The notes beneath the pieces were generated by a model, which ran no database searches, was not told the DNA's origin, and was given only the letters and a program-made list of their open reading frames with translations. A program made the position numbers and the translations under genes. From the NCBI RefSeq assembly GCF_020144925.1, contig NZ_NSLC01000002.1:124001-188000 (forward strand): a DNA stretch of 64,000 bases, written 5' to 3'. Each line of letters begins with the position of its first letter. Positions within the stretch are counted from its first letter, which is position 1. Origin of the DNA: Afifella sp. IM 167 (GTDB taxonomy: Bacteria > Pseudomonadota > Alphaproteobacteria > Rhizobiales > Afifellaceae). Positions 29,101-37,746 of the stretch are shown here, one piece after another.

Positions 29101-29618
29101 AATTTGCCCATTCGGTGCGCCGGCTCGGCGCGGAGGCGGGCCTGGTGGCGGCGACGCTCGTCAGGAAGCAGGAAAAGCGCACCCGCTCGGGCGGACGCAT
29201 CGGCATCCTGACGCTCTCCGATCCTTCCGGCCAGTACGAAGCGGTCCTCTACCAGGAGAGCCTTTTTGAATGGCGCGACCGGCTGGAACCCGGCCATTCC
29301 TACCTTTTCCGCCTCTCCGCCGAGATGGAAGACGAGACCGACGACCTGCGAACCCGCGTCCTTGGCATCGAGCCGCTGGAGGATGCGGCGGCGCGCCTGT
29401 CGCGCTCCCTCACCGTCTATCTGGAGGACAGCGGCCCGGTGGACCGGGTCGCCGGCCGGCTCGGATCCGAAGGGGAGGCGAACGTCTCGCTCGTGCTGAT
29501 GCGCCGCGCCGAAAGGCGTGAGATCGAGATACGGCTGCCCGGCCACTATCAGGTGACGCCCCAGATCGCCAGTGCGATCAAGGCAATGCCGGGCGTGGTT
29601 CACGTCGAACTTCAGTAG
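26163..29618 (+). CDS. dnaE: DNA polymerase III subunit alpha
   Basis: DnaE is the replicative polymerase catalytic subunit. The product is 1151 residues from the TTG at 26163. The N-terminal PHP domain begins [19 protein letters not shown] and [18 protein letters not shown]. The palm has [14 protein letters not shown] and the catalytic PDFDVDF motif (412-418). GIVIGD, the [21 protein letters not shown] region and the C-terminal OB fold (around 1020-1100) also match. AAGGAGG ends 10 bases before the TTG and is the only good ribosome-binding site, so I prefer it to an ATG at 26073. The length equals that of DnaE1 in the order. Confidence 0.97.
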   Translation: [1151 protein letters not shown]

Positions 29619-29748
29619 CGGGAAGACACTCGCAAGGCGCCCGCCGCGAAGAGGAACCGAGTGCGCGCCCGGGTGCATAGGCCGGGCGTACGGGTGCCGT
29701 TCCGGGGTAGCGAGCTTGCGGTCATTGCCGCGCCGCACCATTTGGACG

Positions 29749-29777
29749 TTGCAATCCTGCGGCCTTCCACTTATACG
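29749..29777 (+). promoter_or_regulatory. probable rpsB-tsf promoter
   Basis: TTGCAA (29749-29754) and TATACG (29772-29777) are separated by 17 bases. They lie about 95 bases before the rpsB start, in the 254-base spacer after dnaE. The spacing is ideal and the -10 is close to consensus. The transcript would begin near 29784 and carry the palindrome at 29808-29821. Confidence 0.5.
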
Positions 29778-29807
29778 GCCGCCCATCACACACGCAGGGA
29801 AACTCTT

Positions 29808-29821
29808 GCTCCACGTGGAGC
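29808..29821 (+). promoter_or_regulatory. 14-base palindrome in the rpsB leader
   Basis: GCTCCACGTGGAGC is a perfect inverted repeat that would lie in the 5' leader of rpsB, 51 bases ahead of the start codon. S2 controls its own operon through leader RNA in other bacteria, so this could be part of an autoregulatory hairpin. It contains CACGTG and could equally be a DNA operator. The base pairing is certain; its role is not. Confidence 0.4.
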
Positions 29822-29872
29822 ATCCGGTGGCGGTTCCCGTCCTACCCTGCGGAGGCATAACCGGAGACGAAA

Positions 29873-31066
29873 ATGGCGCTTCCTGATATTTCTATGCGTC
29901 AGCTGCTCGAGGCTGGCGTTCATTTCGGTCATCAATCTCACCGCTGGAATCCGAAGATGGCTCCGTTCATCTTCGGCGAGCGCAACAACATCCACATCAT
30001 CGATCTCGCCCAGACGGTGCCGATGTTCTATCGCGCGCTGCAGGCCGTCAGCGATGTCGTGTCCCAGGGCGGACGCGTTCTCTTCGTCGGCACCAAGCGG
30101 CAGGCCTCCGAGGTCGTCGCCGACGCGGCGCGACGTTCGGCGCAGTACTACGTCAATTCCCGCTGGCTCGGCGGCATGCTGACCAACTGGAAGACGATCT
30201 CCAATTCCATCCAGCGCCTGAAGACGCTGGAGCAGATGGTCGAGCAGGGCGTGCAGGGCCTCACCAAGAAGGAGCTCCTGTCGCTGACGCGCGAGCGCGA
30301 GAAGCTTGAGCGGGCGCTGGGCGGCATCAAGGACATGGGCGGCATCCCCGACCTCCTCTTCGTCATCGACACGAACAAGGAATCGATCGCCGTCGCCGAG
30401 GCACGCCGCCTGAACATTCCGGTGGCCGCCATCGTCGACACGAACTCCGATCCGCAAGGCATCTCCTTCCCGATCCCGGGCAACGACGACGCCGGCCGCG
30501 CGCTGGCGCTCTATTGCGATCTCGTGGCGCGCGCCGTGCTTGACGGCATTTCCCGCGGTCAGGGCGATATCGGTGTCGATATCGGGGCCGCCGAGGAGGT
30601 GACCGAGGCCGCGCTCGACGACGAGCCGGCCTTCGAGGCCGCTCCGGAAGCGAGCGCCGTCACCGAGGAGAGCGCCGCCAACAGCGAGACGCTCCAGGCC
30701 GCCGAGGCAGAGGCGGCCAACCCGGATCCGGAATCGGGCGTGCAGGCCGACAAGGCGCCGCCGTCCCCGGCGAAAGGCGAGCCGCAGGCCGGTGCTGGCG
30801 AGGCAGACGTCGACGCGCCTCTCTTCGAGCGCCCGGAAGGCGATGCGGACGACCTGAAGAAGATTACCGGCGTCGGGCCGAAGGTGGAGGAGCGCCTCAA
30901 CGCGCTCGGAATCACCCAGTTTGCCCAGGTCGCCGGCCTGAAGAAGGCCGAGATCGAGCGCCTCAACGACGCGCTCGGCTCCAAGGGACGCGTTGAGCGC
31001 GAGGACTGGGTTGCCCAGGCCAAGGCGCTCGTGAAGGAACAGAAGGCCGCCTCCAAGGCCGCCTGA
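29873..31066 (+). CDS. rpsB: 30S ribosomal protein S2 with C-terminal HhH-like domain
   Basis: S2 binds late on the 30S subunit between head and body. Residues 1-230 are the ordinary protein: [19 protein letters not shown], the [14 protein letters not shown] loop, and [24 protein letters not shown]. The product is 397 residues against the usual 240-260. Residues 231-325 are a very acidic Ala/Glu/Pro linker. Residues 326-386 are a folded extension: [29 protein letters not shown], and a [11 protein letters not shown] end. This domain also ends NuoE (1486) and the protein at 4703. An ATG with an upstream purine-rich site starts the gene, and tsf follows after 22 bases. Confidence 0.97.
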   Translation: MALPDISMRQLLEAGVHFGHQSHRWNPKMAPFIFGERNNIHIIDLAQTVPMFYRALQAVSDVVSQGGRVLFVGTKRQASEVVADAARRSAQYYVNSRWLGGMLTNWKTISNSIQRLKTLEQMVEQGVQGLTKKELLSLTREREKLERALGGIKDMGGIPDLLFVIDTNKESIAVAEARRLNIPVAAIVDTNSDPQGISFPIPGNDDAGRALALYCDLVARAVLDGISRGQGDIGVDIGAAEEVTEAALDDEPAFEAAPEASAVTEESAANSETLQAAEAEAANPDPESGVQADKAPPSPAKGEPQAGAGEADVDAPLFERPEGDADDLKKITGVGPKVEERLNALGITQFAQVAGLKKAEIERLNDALGSKGRVEREDWVAQAKALVKEQKAASKAA

Positions 31067-31088
31067 GACAGATAAAGAGGACGGACCG

Positions 31089-32015
31089 ATGGCTGTCACA
31101 GCCCAGATGGTGAAGGAGCTGCGCGACAAGACTGGCGCCGGCATGATGGACTGCAAGACCGCGCTGAAAGAGACAGATGGCGACATGGAGGCCGCGGTCG
31201 ACTGGCTTCGCGCCAAGGGCCTTTCGAAGGCTGCCAAGAAGGCCGACCGCGTCGCGGCCGAAGGCCTCATCGGCATCGCCGAGGCCGATGGCAAAGCGGC
31301 TTTGGTCGAGGTCAACTCCGAGACCGATTTCGTCGCCCGCAACGAGCGGTTCCAGTCGCTCGTTCTGGAGATCGCCAAGGCGGCGCTCGCCACGGACGGT
31401 TCGGTCGATGCGGTGAAGGCGGCTTCCATGGCCGGCTCCGACAAGAATGTCGAGACGGCGCTGACCGACGCGGTCGCCACCATCGGCGAGAACATGATCC
31501 TGCGCCGGTCGGCGATGCTTTCCGCCGAACCCGGTGTCGTGGCGAGCTATGCGCACGCCTCGGCAGCGCCCGGCCTTGGCAAGATCGGGGTTCTCGTGGC
31601 GCTGCAGTCGAACGGCGACAAGGCCAAGCTTGCGGCTTTCGGCCGGCAGGTGGCGATGCATATCGCCGCGGCCAACCCGCTCTCCGTCGATGTCGACGGC
31701 CTCGACGCCGAGACGGTGCAGCGCGAGCGTGCCGTTTTCGCCGAGCAGGCGCGCGAGTCCGGCAAGCCGGCGAACATCATCGAGAAGATGGTCGATGGCC
31801 GCATGCGCAAGTTCTATGAGGAATCGGTGCTGCTGAAGCAGGCCTTCGTCATTGATCCGGACCACTCGGTGGAGGCTGCGATGGCCGAGGCCGAGAAGGA
31901 TGCCGGCGCGGCGATCGCGATCACCGGTTTCGTCTGCTTCCGTCTCGGCGAAGGTGTCGAGCGTGAGGAAGAAGACTTCGCCGCCGAAGTGGCGGCTGCA
32001 GCAGGCGGGCGCTGA
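31089..32015 (+). CDS. tsf: translation elongation factor Ts
   Basis: EF-Ts recycles EF-Tu by GDP release. The 308-residue product has the N-terminal UBA-like domain with [19 protein letters not shown], then [19 protein letters not shown] and the core [17 protein letters not shown] that contacts EF-Tu. The second core subdomain includes [11 protein letters not shown]. The length is standard. It starts 22 bases after rpsB behind AAGAGGAC, and is co-transcribed with it as in most bacteria. Confidence 0.98.
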   Translation: MAVTAQMVKELRDKTGAGMMDCKTALKETDGDMEAAVDWLRAKGLSKAAKKADRVAAEGLIGIAEADGKAALVEVNSETDFVARNERFQSLVLEIAKAALATDGSVDAVKAASMAGSDKNVETALTDAVATIGENMILRRSAMLSAEPGVVASYAHASAAPGLGKIGVLVALQSNGDKAKLAAFGRQVAMHIAAANPLSVDVDGLDAETVQRERAVFAEQARESGKPANIIEKMVDGRMRKFYEESVLLKQAFVIDPDHSVEAAMAEAEKDAGAAIAITGFVCFRLGEGVEREEEDFAAEVAAAAGGR

Positions 32016-32018
32016 AAA

Positions 32019-32044
32019 GCGCCCGGTGCGGGCCTGACGGGCGC
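32019..32044 (+). other. hairpin between tsf and pyrH
   Basis: GCGCCCG (32019-32025) and CGGGCGC (32038-32044) form a perfect seven-base stem around a 12-base loop, directly after the tsf stop. No T-run follows, so it is not a standard intrinsic terminator. It may slow readthrough or protect the rpsB-tsf message 3' end. Confidence 0.4.
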
Positions 32045-32105
32045 TGCCTGAAAAGTGGGGGCTTAAGGTGCTGACGCGGATGCCGCGAGAAGGACGAGAG
32101 CACTC

Positions 32106-32837
32106 ATGACCGGCAGGCCGCGACCCAAGCGTATCCTTTTGAAGCTTTCCGGCGAGGCCCTGATCGGCGATCAGGCCTTCGGCATCGACGACAACACGGT
32201 CCGCCGTTTCGCCGAGGAGATCGCGGCGGTCCGCAACGACGGCACCGAGATCGCTCTCGTCATCGGCGGCGGCAACATCTTTCGCGGCGTTGCCATCGCC
32301 GCCAAGGGCGGCGACCGGGTCACCGGCGACCATATGGGCATGCTGGCGACCGTGATGAACGCGCTCGCCGTCGAGGCGGCCCTGGAGCGTCTCGGCATAC
32401 CGGCACGCGCCATGTCGGCCATCGAGATGCCGTCCATATGCGAGACCTACATCCACCGCCGCGCCGCATGGCACATGGACGAGGGCAGGGTGGTGGTCCT
32501 GGCCGGCGGCACCGGCAATCCGTTCTTCACGACCGATTCGGGTGCGGCGCTGCGCGCGCTCGAACTCGAATGCGACGCCCTGTTGAAGGGGACCCAGGTC
32601 GACGGCGTCTATTCGGCCGATCCGCGCAAAGTGCCGGATGCGACCCTCTACAAGCGGGTGAGCTTCAAGGAGGTTCTGGAGAAGAACCTTGCCGTCATGG
32701 ACACGGCGGCTTTCGCCCTTGCCCGTGATAACCGCTTGCCGATAATCGTATTCAACATCCATGAGCCACGGGCGCTCGCTCGCATTATTGCGGGTGAGCC
32801 CGTCGGGACGCTTGTCTCCGACGGCGACCCGGGCTGA
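32106..32837 (+). CDS. pyrH: UMP kinase
   Basis: PyrH phosphorylates UMP to UDP with ATP in pyrimidine synthesis. The 243-residue product is an amino-acid-kinase-fold protein. [14 protein letters not shown] is the phosphate-binding start, followed by [40 protein letters not shown] and [15 protein letters not shown]. The length is usual. It sits between tsf and frr, the conserved order. Confidence 0.97.
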   Translation: MTGRPRPKRILLKLSGEALIGDQAFGIDDNTVRRFAEEIAAVRNDGTEIALVIGGGNIFRGVAIAAKGGDRVTGDHMGMLATVMNALAVEAALERLGIPARAMSAIEMPSICETYIHRRAAWHMDEGRVVVLAGGTGNPFFTTDSGAALRALELECDALLKGTQVDGVYSADPRKVPDATLYKRVSFKEVLEKNLAVMDTAAFALARDNRLPIIVFNIHEPRALARIIAGEPVGTLVSDGDPG

Positions 32838-32852
32838 TCTCGGGGACGAAAC

Positions 32853-33413
32853 ATGAGTGAAGGCGTAGATTTCAAGGATATCAAGCGGCGGATGGACGGC
32901 GCCGTATCTGTCTTGCGCACCGAATTGGCGGGACTGCGCACCGGCCGGGCCTCTCCGAACCTTCTCGATCCGATCACGGTCCCGGCCTACGGCTCGCAGA
33001 TGCCGATCAGCCAGGTCGGCACCGTCAGCGTGCCGGAATCGCGCATGCTTTCGGTCCAGGTCTGGGACCAGTCCCTCGTCAACGCCGTCGACCGTGCGAT
33101 TCGCGATTCCAACCTCGGTCTCAATCCCATCATGGAGGGCAACCTCCTGCGCATCCCGATTCCGGAGCTCAACGCCGAGCGGCGCCAGGAGATGGCCAAG
33201 ATCGCCCACAAATACGCCGAGAACGCCCGCGTGGCGGTCCGCCATGTGCGCCGCGACGGCATGGAATCGCTGAAGAAGCACGAGAAGGAAGGCGGCGTCA
33301 GCCAGGACGAGAGCCATGCCGAGGGCGAGAAGATCCAGGGCCTGACGGATGAGCACATCTCGGCGATCGACGAGATGCTCGCCCAGAAGGAAAAGGAGAT
33401 CATGCAGGTCTGA
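32853..33413 (+). CDS. frr: ribosome recycling factor
   Basis: RRF, with EF-G, splits the post-termination ribosome. The 186-residue product has the family's length and the three-helix bundle sequence: [51 protein letters not shown], and the basic, acidic coiled region ending [22 protein letters not shown]. It starts 15 bases after pyrH. Confidence 0.97.
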   Translation: MSEGVDFKDIKRRMDGAVSVLRTELAGLRTGRASPNLLDPITVPAYGSQMPISQVGTVSVPESRMLSVQVWDQSLVNAVDRAIRDSNLGLNPIMEGNLLRIPIPELNAERRQEMAKIAHKYAENARVAVRHVRRDGMESLKKHEKEGGVSQDESHAEGEKIQGLTDEHISAIDEMLAQKEKEIMQV

Positions 33414-33576
33414 GCGGCGCCCGCGGCCACTGCGGCGCAGACATTCAGGACCTGCGCGGCCGGCGATCCGGCCCCGCGCCGCGCTTGGCGGTGCGTCAAT
33501 GAGAGGGACCTATCCGGGCGGAAATCGCTCTACGATAAGGCGCGTTCGAGCGCGCCCGGAGGCGGCAGGGAAGGCG

Positions 33577-34332
33577 ATGGGCAAAGTAGCGCAGATCGAA
33601 TCGTTGCCGCTTGCCGAATCCGGCTGCGAGATTCCGGCTCATGTGGCGATCATCATGGACGGCAACGGCCGCTGGGCGGCGGGCCACGGGCTTCCGCGCA
33701 TCGAAGGCCACCGCCGCGGCGTCGAATCGGTCCGCCGCACGGTTCGCCACGCCGGCGAGCGCGGCATCCGCGTCCTCACCCTCTTCACCTTCTCCTCGGA
33801 GAACTGGTCGCGCCCGAAATCGGAGATCGACGACCTCTTCAACCTCCTGCGCTTCTTCATCCGCAACGACCTTGCCCAGCTCAAGGCGAACGGCGTGCGG
33901 ATCAAGGTGATCGGCCGCCGGGAGGGGCTGCCGCGCGACATCTTCGATCTGGTGCGCTCCGCCGAGGCCGAAACCGCGCATAACGACGGCCTCATCCTGC
34001 AGGTCGCCTTCAACTACGGCGGACGCGACGAGCTGGTCAGGGCAGTTCGCCGCGTCGGCGAGAAAATGCTTGCCGGCGAGCTCGATCCCGCGGATTTCTC
34101 CGAGAAGGTTTTCGAGGAGCACCTCGATACCGCCGGAGTGAGTGATCCGGACCTTCTGATCCGCACCTCTGGTGAGGCGCGGATCTCCAATTTCCTGCTG
34201 TGGCAGCTCGCCTACACCGAATTTGTCTTCCTGCCGGTCTGCTGGCCGGACTTCGATGAAGCGGCATTCGATGCGGCCATTGCCGAGTTCCACAGCCGAG
34301 AACGCCGTTTCGGAGGACTTTTCCATGGTTGA
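33577..34332 (+). CDS. uppS: isoprenyl transferase (undecaprenyl diphosphate synthase)
   Basis: UppS makes the C55 lipid carrier for peptidoglycan and polysaccharides. The 251-residue product has the cis-prenyltransferase signature HVAIIMDGNGRWA with catalytic D28. GHRRGVESVR, FTFSSENWSRP, and the C-terminal DPDLLIRTSGEARISNFLLWQLAYTEF with FxxxWPDF also match. The ATG at 33577 follows GGGAAGG; an in-frame start far upstream overlaps frr and is rejected. A 163-base spacer separates it from frr, so a promoter there is possible, though none is clear. It overlaps cdsA by 8 bases. Confidence 0.96.
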   Translation: MGKVAQIESLPLAESGCEIPAHVAIIMDGNGRWAAGHGLPRIEGHRRGVESVRRTVRHAGERGIRVLTLFTFSSENWSRPKSEIDDLFNLLRFFIRNDLAQLKANGVRIKVIGRREGLPRDIFDLVRSAEAETAHNDGLILQVAFNYGGRDELVRAVRRVGEKMLAGELDPADFSEKVFEEHLDTAGVSDPDLLIRTSGEARISNFLLWQLAYTEFVFLPVCWPDFDEAAFDAAIAEFHSRERRFGGLFHG

Positions 34333-35227
34333 GGAAACAGACCCGGCGCTGGCCCAGCCGGAAGAGGGCGCAACCACCGCCCCGCGCCCGCAGGACGTGC
34401 AGACGCGCGTCATCTCCGCTCTTCTTCTCCTTCCAGTGGCCATCATTCCCGCCTGGCTCGGCGGCATCTGGTTTCTGGCGCTCGTTTTGGCTCTTGCCGC
34501 GCTCGTCTATGTGGAATGGACCCGGCTTACGGGTGCCGAGGAGCCGATGGCGTGGCGCATCGGCATGGGCGCTCTCCTCGCTTTCGCGCTGATCGTCGCT
34601 TCCGGCGGCCTTTTCGCCGGCGCACTCATCATCTGCCTCCTGCCTCTTCTCGCCATCCCTCTCGTCTCTTCCGGGACGGTCGTCTTCGAAGAGGGGCTTG
34701 CCGATCCCAAATCCGATCCGCGCCCGCGCTGGCTCGCCTTCGGCGTCCTTTATGCCGGGCTGCCGAGTGCGGCGCTTCTGGCGATCCGCGCCGATGAGGC
34801 CCACGGCCTCCTCGCCATCTTTTTCGTTCTGCTCGTCGTCTGGGTGACGGACATCGCCGCCTTCTTCGGCGGAAGGGCGCTGGGCGGCCAGAAGCTCGCC
34901 CCGGCGATCTCGCCGTCGAAGACGGTTTCCGGTGCGCTCGTCGGCCTTGGCGCAGCTCTGGTCATGGGCGTGATCTTCTCGATCGCCACCTCGGCCGGCT
35001 TCTTCGCCTCCATCTTCGCGGCGCTCCTTCTCTCCGTCGCGGCGCAGGCGGGCGATCTCGGCGAATCCTGGCTAAAGCGGCGCTTTGGCGTGAAGGACAC
35101 CGGTTCGCTCATCCCGGGCCATGGCGGCTTCATGGATCGCGTCGACGGCCTCTACGCCGCGGCCATCCTTGCCCTCATCCTCGCTTTCCTCGGCCTCGGC
35201 GCTCCACTGCCCGACTGGGTCTCCTGA
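34325..35227 (+). CDS. cdsA: phosphatidate cytidylyltransferase
   Basis: CdsA makes CDP-diacylglycerol from phosphatidic acid and CTP, the branch point of phospholipid synthesis. The 300-residue membrane protein has about eight helices after a hydrophilic start. The family signature is near the C-terminus: AQAGDLGESWLKRRFGVKD, then PGHGGFMDRVD, with the acidic metal-binding residues in place. The ATG at 34325 overlaps the uppS end. Confidence 0.96.
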   Translation: MVEETDPALAQPEEGATTAPRPQDVQTRVISALLLLPVAIIPAWLGGIWFLALVLALAALVYVEWTRLTGAEEPMAWRIGMGALLAFALIVASGGLFAGALIICLLPLLAIPLVSSGTVVFEEGLADPKSDPRPRWLAFGVLYAGLPSAALLAIRADEAHGLLAIFFVLLVVWVTDIAAFFGGRALGGQKLAPAISPSKTVSGALVGLGAALVMGVIFSIATSAGFFASIFAALLLSVAAQAGDLGESWLKRRFGVKDTGSLIPGHGGFMDRVDGLYAAAILALILAFLGLGAPLPDWVS

Positions 35228-35229
35228 TC

Positions 35230-36408
35230 TTGCGAACAGTCTCGATTCTGGGCGCCACCGGTTCGATCGGTGACAGCGCCGCCGATATCCTTGAGCGCGA
35301 TCGCGGGCTCGGCGACGGTGCCCGCTTCCGCGTGCATGCGGTCACCGCCGGCAGCAAGGCGATGGAACTCGCCGCCGTCGCCCGGCGCCTCGATGCAAAG
35401 CTCGCCGTGATCAGCGACGAGGCACGTTACGGCGACCTCAAGGAAGCGCTCTCCGGCACCTCCATCCGCGTCGCCGCGGGTGAGGAGGCCGTGTGCGAAG
35501 CCGCCGCCGAGCCCGCCGATCGCCTGATCTCGGCGATCGTCGGCGCCGCGGGTGTCGCCCCGACGGCCGCCGGCATCCGCGCCGGCAACACCATCGCGCT
35601 CGCCAACAAGGAATGCCTCATCTGCGCCGGCAAGGCCTTCATGTCGCTGGCGCGCGAATACGGTGTGGAGATTCTCCCCGTCGATTCGGAGCACAACGCC
35701 GTCCACCAGCTCCTGCACGGCAACGAGACGTCCGCGATCGAAAAGATCGTCCTGACGGCCTCCGGCGGCCCCTTCCGCGCCAAGAGCGCGGCGGAGCTGG
35801 AGCGGGTGACGGTGGAGGAAGCGCTCTGCCATCCGACCTGGTCCATGGGCCCGAAGATCACCATCGATTCGGCGACGCTGATGAACAAGGGGCTGGAACT
35901 GATCGAGGCGCATCATCTCTTTGCGGTGCCGATGGAGCAGCTCGACGTCCTCATCCATCCCCAGTCGAAGGTGCATGCTTTCGTGGTTTTCAAGGACGGT
36001 TCCTGGCACGGCGAACTCGGCGCCCCTGACATGCGCCGCCCGATCGCCTATTGTCTGAACTGGCCGGACCGGGCCGAGACGGCGACGAGCCGCTTCGACC
36101 TTGCCGAAATCGGCACGCTCACCTTTGAAAAGCCGGATTTGCGGCGTTTTCCGGCCCTGAGGGTGGCGCAGGAAGCGCTTGCGGCGGGCAGGGGATCGAC
36201 GACCGTGCTCAATGCGGCCAACGAGATCGCCGTCGCCGCCTTCCTCGGCCGTCAGATCGCCTTCATGGCGATACCGGCCCTCGTGGAAGACGTGCTGCAA
36301 GATGCGGACAAGGCTGGCCTGCTTAATGAGCCGGAAAGCGTTGAGTCGGCATTAAGGCTGGATGGCGAGGCACGTGCGCTCGCCAGGCGGCGCCTGAAGG
36401 CGGCCTGA
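35230..36408 (+). CDS. dxr: 1-deoxy-D-xylulose 5-phosphate reductoisomerase
   Basis: Dxr makes MEP from DXP, the committed step of the non-mevalonate isoprenoid route that feeds UppS. The 392-residue product has the NADPH loop ILGATGSIGDSA (6-17), SAIVGAAGVAPT, the metal site VDSEHNAVHQ with D152 and E154, and SATLMNKGLELIEAHHLF. It starts with TTG at 35230, two bases after the cdsA stop, because no closer ATG gives the complete nucleotide-binding loop. Confidence 0.96.
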   Translation: MRTVSILGATGSIGDSAADILERDRGLGDGARFRVHAVTAGSKAMELAAVARRLDAKLAVISDEARYGDLKEALSGTSIRVAAGEEAVCEAAAEPADRLISAIVGAAGVAPTAAGIRAGNTIALANKECLICAGKAFMSLAREYGVEILPVDSEHNAVHQLLHGNETSAIEKIVLTASGGPFRAKSAAELERVTVEEALCHPTWSMGPKITIDSATLMNKGLELIEAHHLFAVPMEQLDVLIHPQSKVHAFVVFKDGSWHGELGAPDMRRPIAYCLNWPDRAETATSRFDLAEIGTLTFEKPDLRRFPALRVAQEALAAGRGSTTVLNAANEIAVAAFLGRQIAFMAIPALVEDVLQDADKAGLLNEPESVESALRLDGEARALARRRLKAA

Positions 36409-36452
36409 AGGGCTCGCACAAGGGCGCAGGGACAGAGAAGGAAGCCGAACAC

Positions 36453-37586
36453 ATGCTGGAATTCCTGACCTCTACGGGTGGGGGCCTCATCGGCTACGCG
36501 GTTCCGGCCCTGATCGTCCTCACCGTCGTCGTTTTCATCCACGAACTCGGCCATTTCCTCGTCGCACGCTGGTGCGGCATCCGCGTCGCGACCTTCTCGA
36601 TCGGCTTCGGGCGCGAACTCTTTGGTTTCTTCGACCGGCGCGGCACGCGCTGGCGCGTCAGCCTCATCCCGCTCGGCGGTTACGTGAAGTTTGTCGGCGA
36701 CGAGAATGGCGCCTCCATTCCCGATGCGGAGATGCTGGAGGAGACGCCGCCGGAAGAGCGTTTCGGCCTTTTCCATTTTGCCCCGGTCTGGAAGCGCGCA
36801 CTCGTCGTCGTCGCCGGCCCGGTCGCCAATTTCATCCTCGCCATCGTCGTCTTCGCCGCGATCTTCGGCTTTGTCGGCAAGCCGGTGACGACGCCGACGG
36901 TGGAGGTGGTCAATCCTGGCAGTGCCGCGGAGGAGGCGGGTTTTCAGCCGGGCGACACGATTCTCGCCATCGACGGCAATGCCGTTTCCACCTTCACCGA
37001 CGTGCAGCGTGTCGTGGCACTGGCTTCCGGTACCGAGCTCACCTTCACCGTCGAGCGCGGCGGCAGCACGGTCGACCTCGTCGCCACGCCGCGGCGCCAG
37101 GAGATACCGGACGGGCTCGGCAGCACCCAGCGGGTCGGCGTCCTCGGCGTCTCGCGCTCCGCCGACATGAAGCTGGAGCGCTACGGCCCTGGCGGCGCCG
37201 TCGTGGAAGGCGTGAGGGAGACCTACACGATCATCGAGCGCACGCTCACCTATGTCGGGCGCCTCTTTGCGGGCCGCGAGACCACGGACCAGCTGAGCGG
37301 CCCGCTGCGGGTGGCGCAGGTCTCCGGCATCGTTGCCGAGTCGGGCGGGGCGATCGGCCTCATCCATCTCGTCGGCATCCTTTCCGTCAGCATCGGGCTC
37401 CTCAACCTCTTCCCGGTGCCGATGCTCGACGGCGGGCATCTCGTTTTCTACGCCATCGAGGCGGCCCGCGGGCGACCGCTCGGGGCACGGGCTCAGGAGA
37501 TGGGCTTCCGCATCGGATTCGCCCTCGTGATCATGTTGTTCGTGCTCGTCACGTTCAACGATATCGTAAGAATGACGGGCATTTGA
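36453..37586 (+). CDS. rseP: RIP metalloprotease RseP (site-2 protease)
   Basis: RseP is an intramembrane zinc protease that cuts anti-sigma factors and leftover signal peptides. The 377-residue product has HExxH in FIHELGHFLVARW, with ligands H30 and H34 and E31 as the base. The third ligand, D326, is in NLFPVPMLDGGHL. A single PDZ domain lies at about 120-210 (NPGSAAEEAGFQPGDTILAIDGN). The E. coli enzyme has two PDZ domains, so this is the shorter type. It precedes bamA, the usual arrangement. Confidence 0.96.
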   Translation: MLEFLTSTGGGLIGYAVPALIVLTVVVFIHELGHFLVARWCGIRVATFSIGFGRELFGFFDRRGTRWRVSLIPLGGYVKFVGDENGASIPDAEMLEETPPEERFGLFHFAPVWKRALVVVAGPVANFILAIVVFAAIFGFVGKPVTTPTVEVVNPGSAAEEAGFQPGDTILAIDGNAVSTFTDVQRVVALASGTELTFTVERGGSTVDLVATPRRQEIPDGLGSTQRVGVLGVSRSADMKLERYGPGGAVVEGVRETYTIIERTLTYVGRLFAGRETTDQLSGPLRVAQVSGIVAESGGAIGLIHLVGILSVSIGLLNLFPVPMLDGGHLVFYAIEAARGRPLGARAQEMGFRIGFALVIMLFVLVTFNDIVRMTGI

Positions 37587-37645
37587 GCGTCGTTGCCGAA
37601 TCGCCACTTGACCAGCAAAAACGCCATCGGGCCGGGGGTGTCTGG

Positions 37646-37674
37646 TTGCGTGGGTCAGGAAAGATTGCGATACG
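37646..37674 (+). promoter_or_regulatory. possible bamA promoter
   Basis: TTGCGT (37646-37651) and GATACG (37669-37674) are spaced by 17 bases within the 160-base rseP-bamA gap. Both boxes deviate from consensus, and readthrough from rseP is equally possible. Listed as a weak candidate. Confidence 0.3.
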
Positions 37675-37746
37675 GACGATGCGACTCCAAGGGCCGCCTC
37701 TGTGTTTTGGGGCGGTCACCGCACACAAGAGACCGGGCAACGGCAT

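Noticed and set aside
30963-33356. 797-codon minus-strand frame opposite rpsB to frr
   Set aside because: Antisense to four essential genes with clear signatures; no motif or ribosome-binding site supports it.
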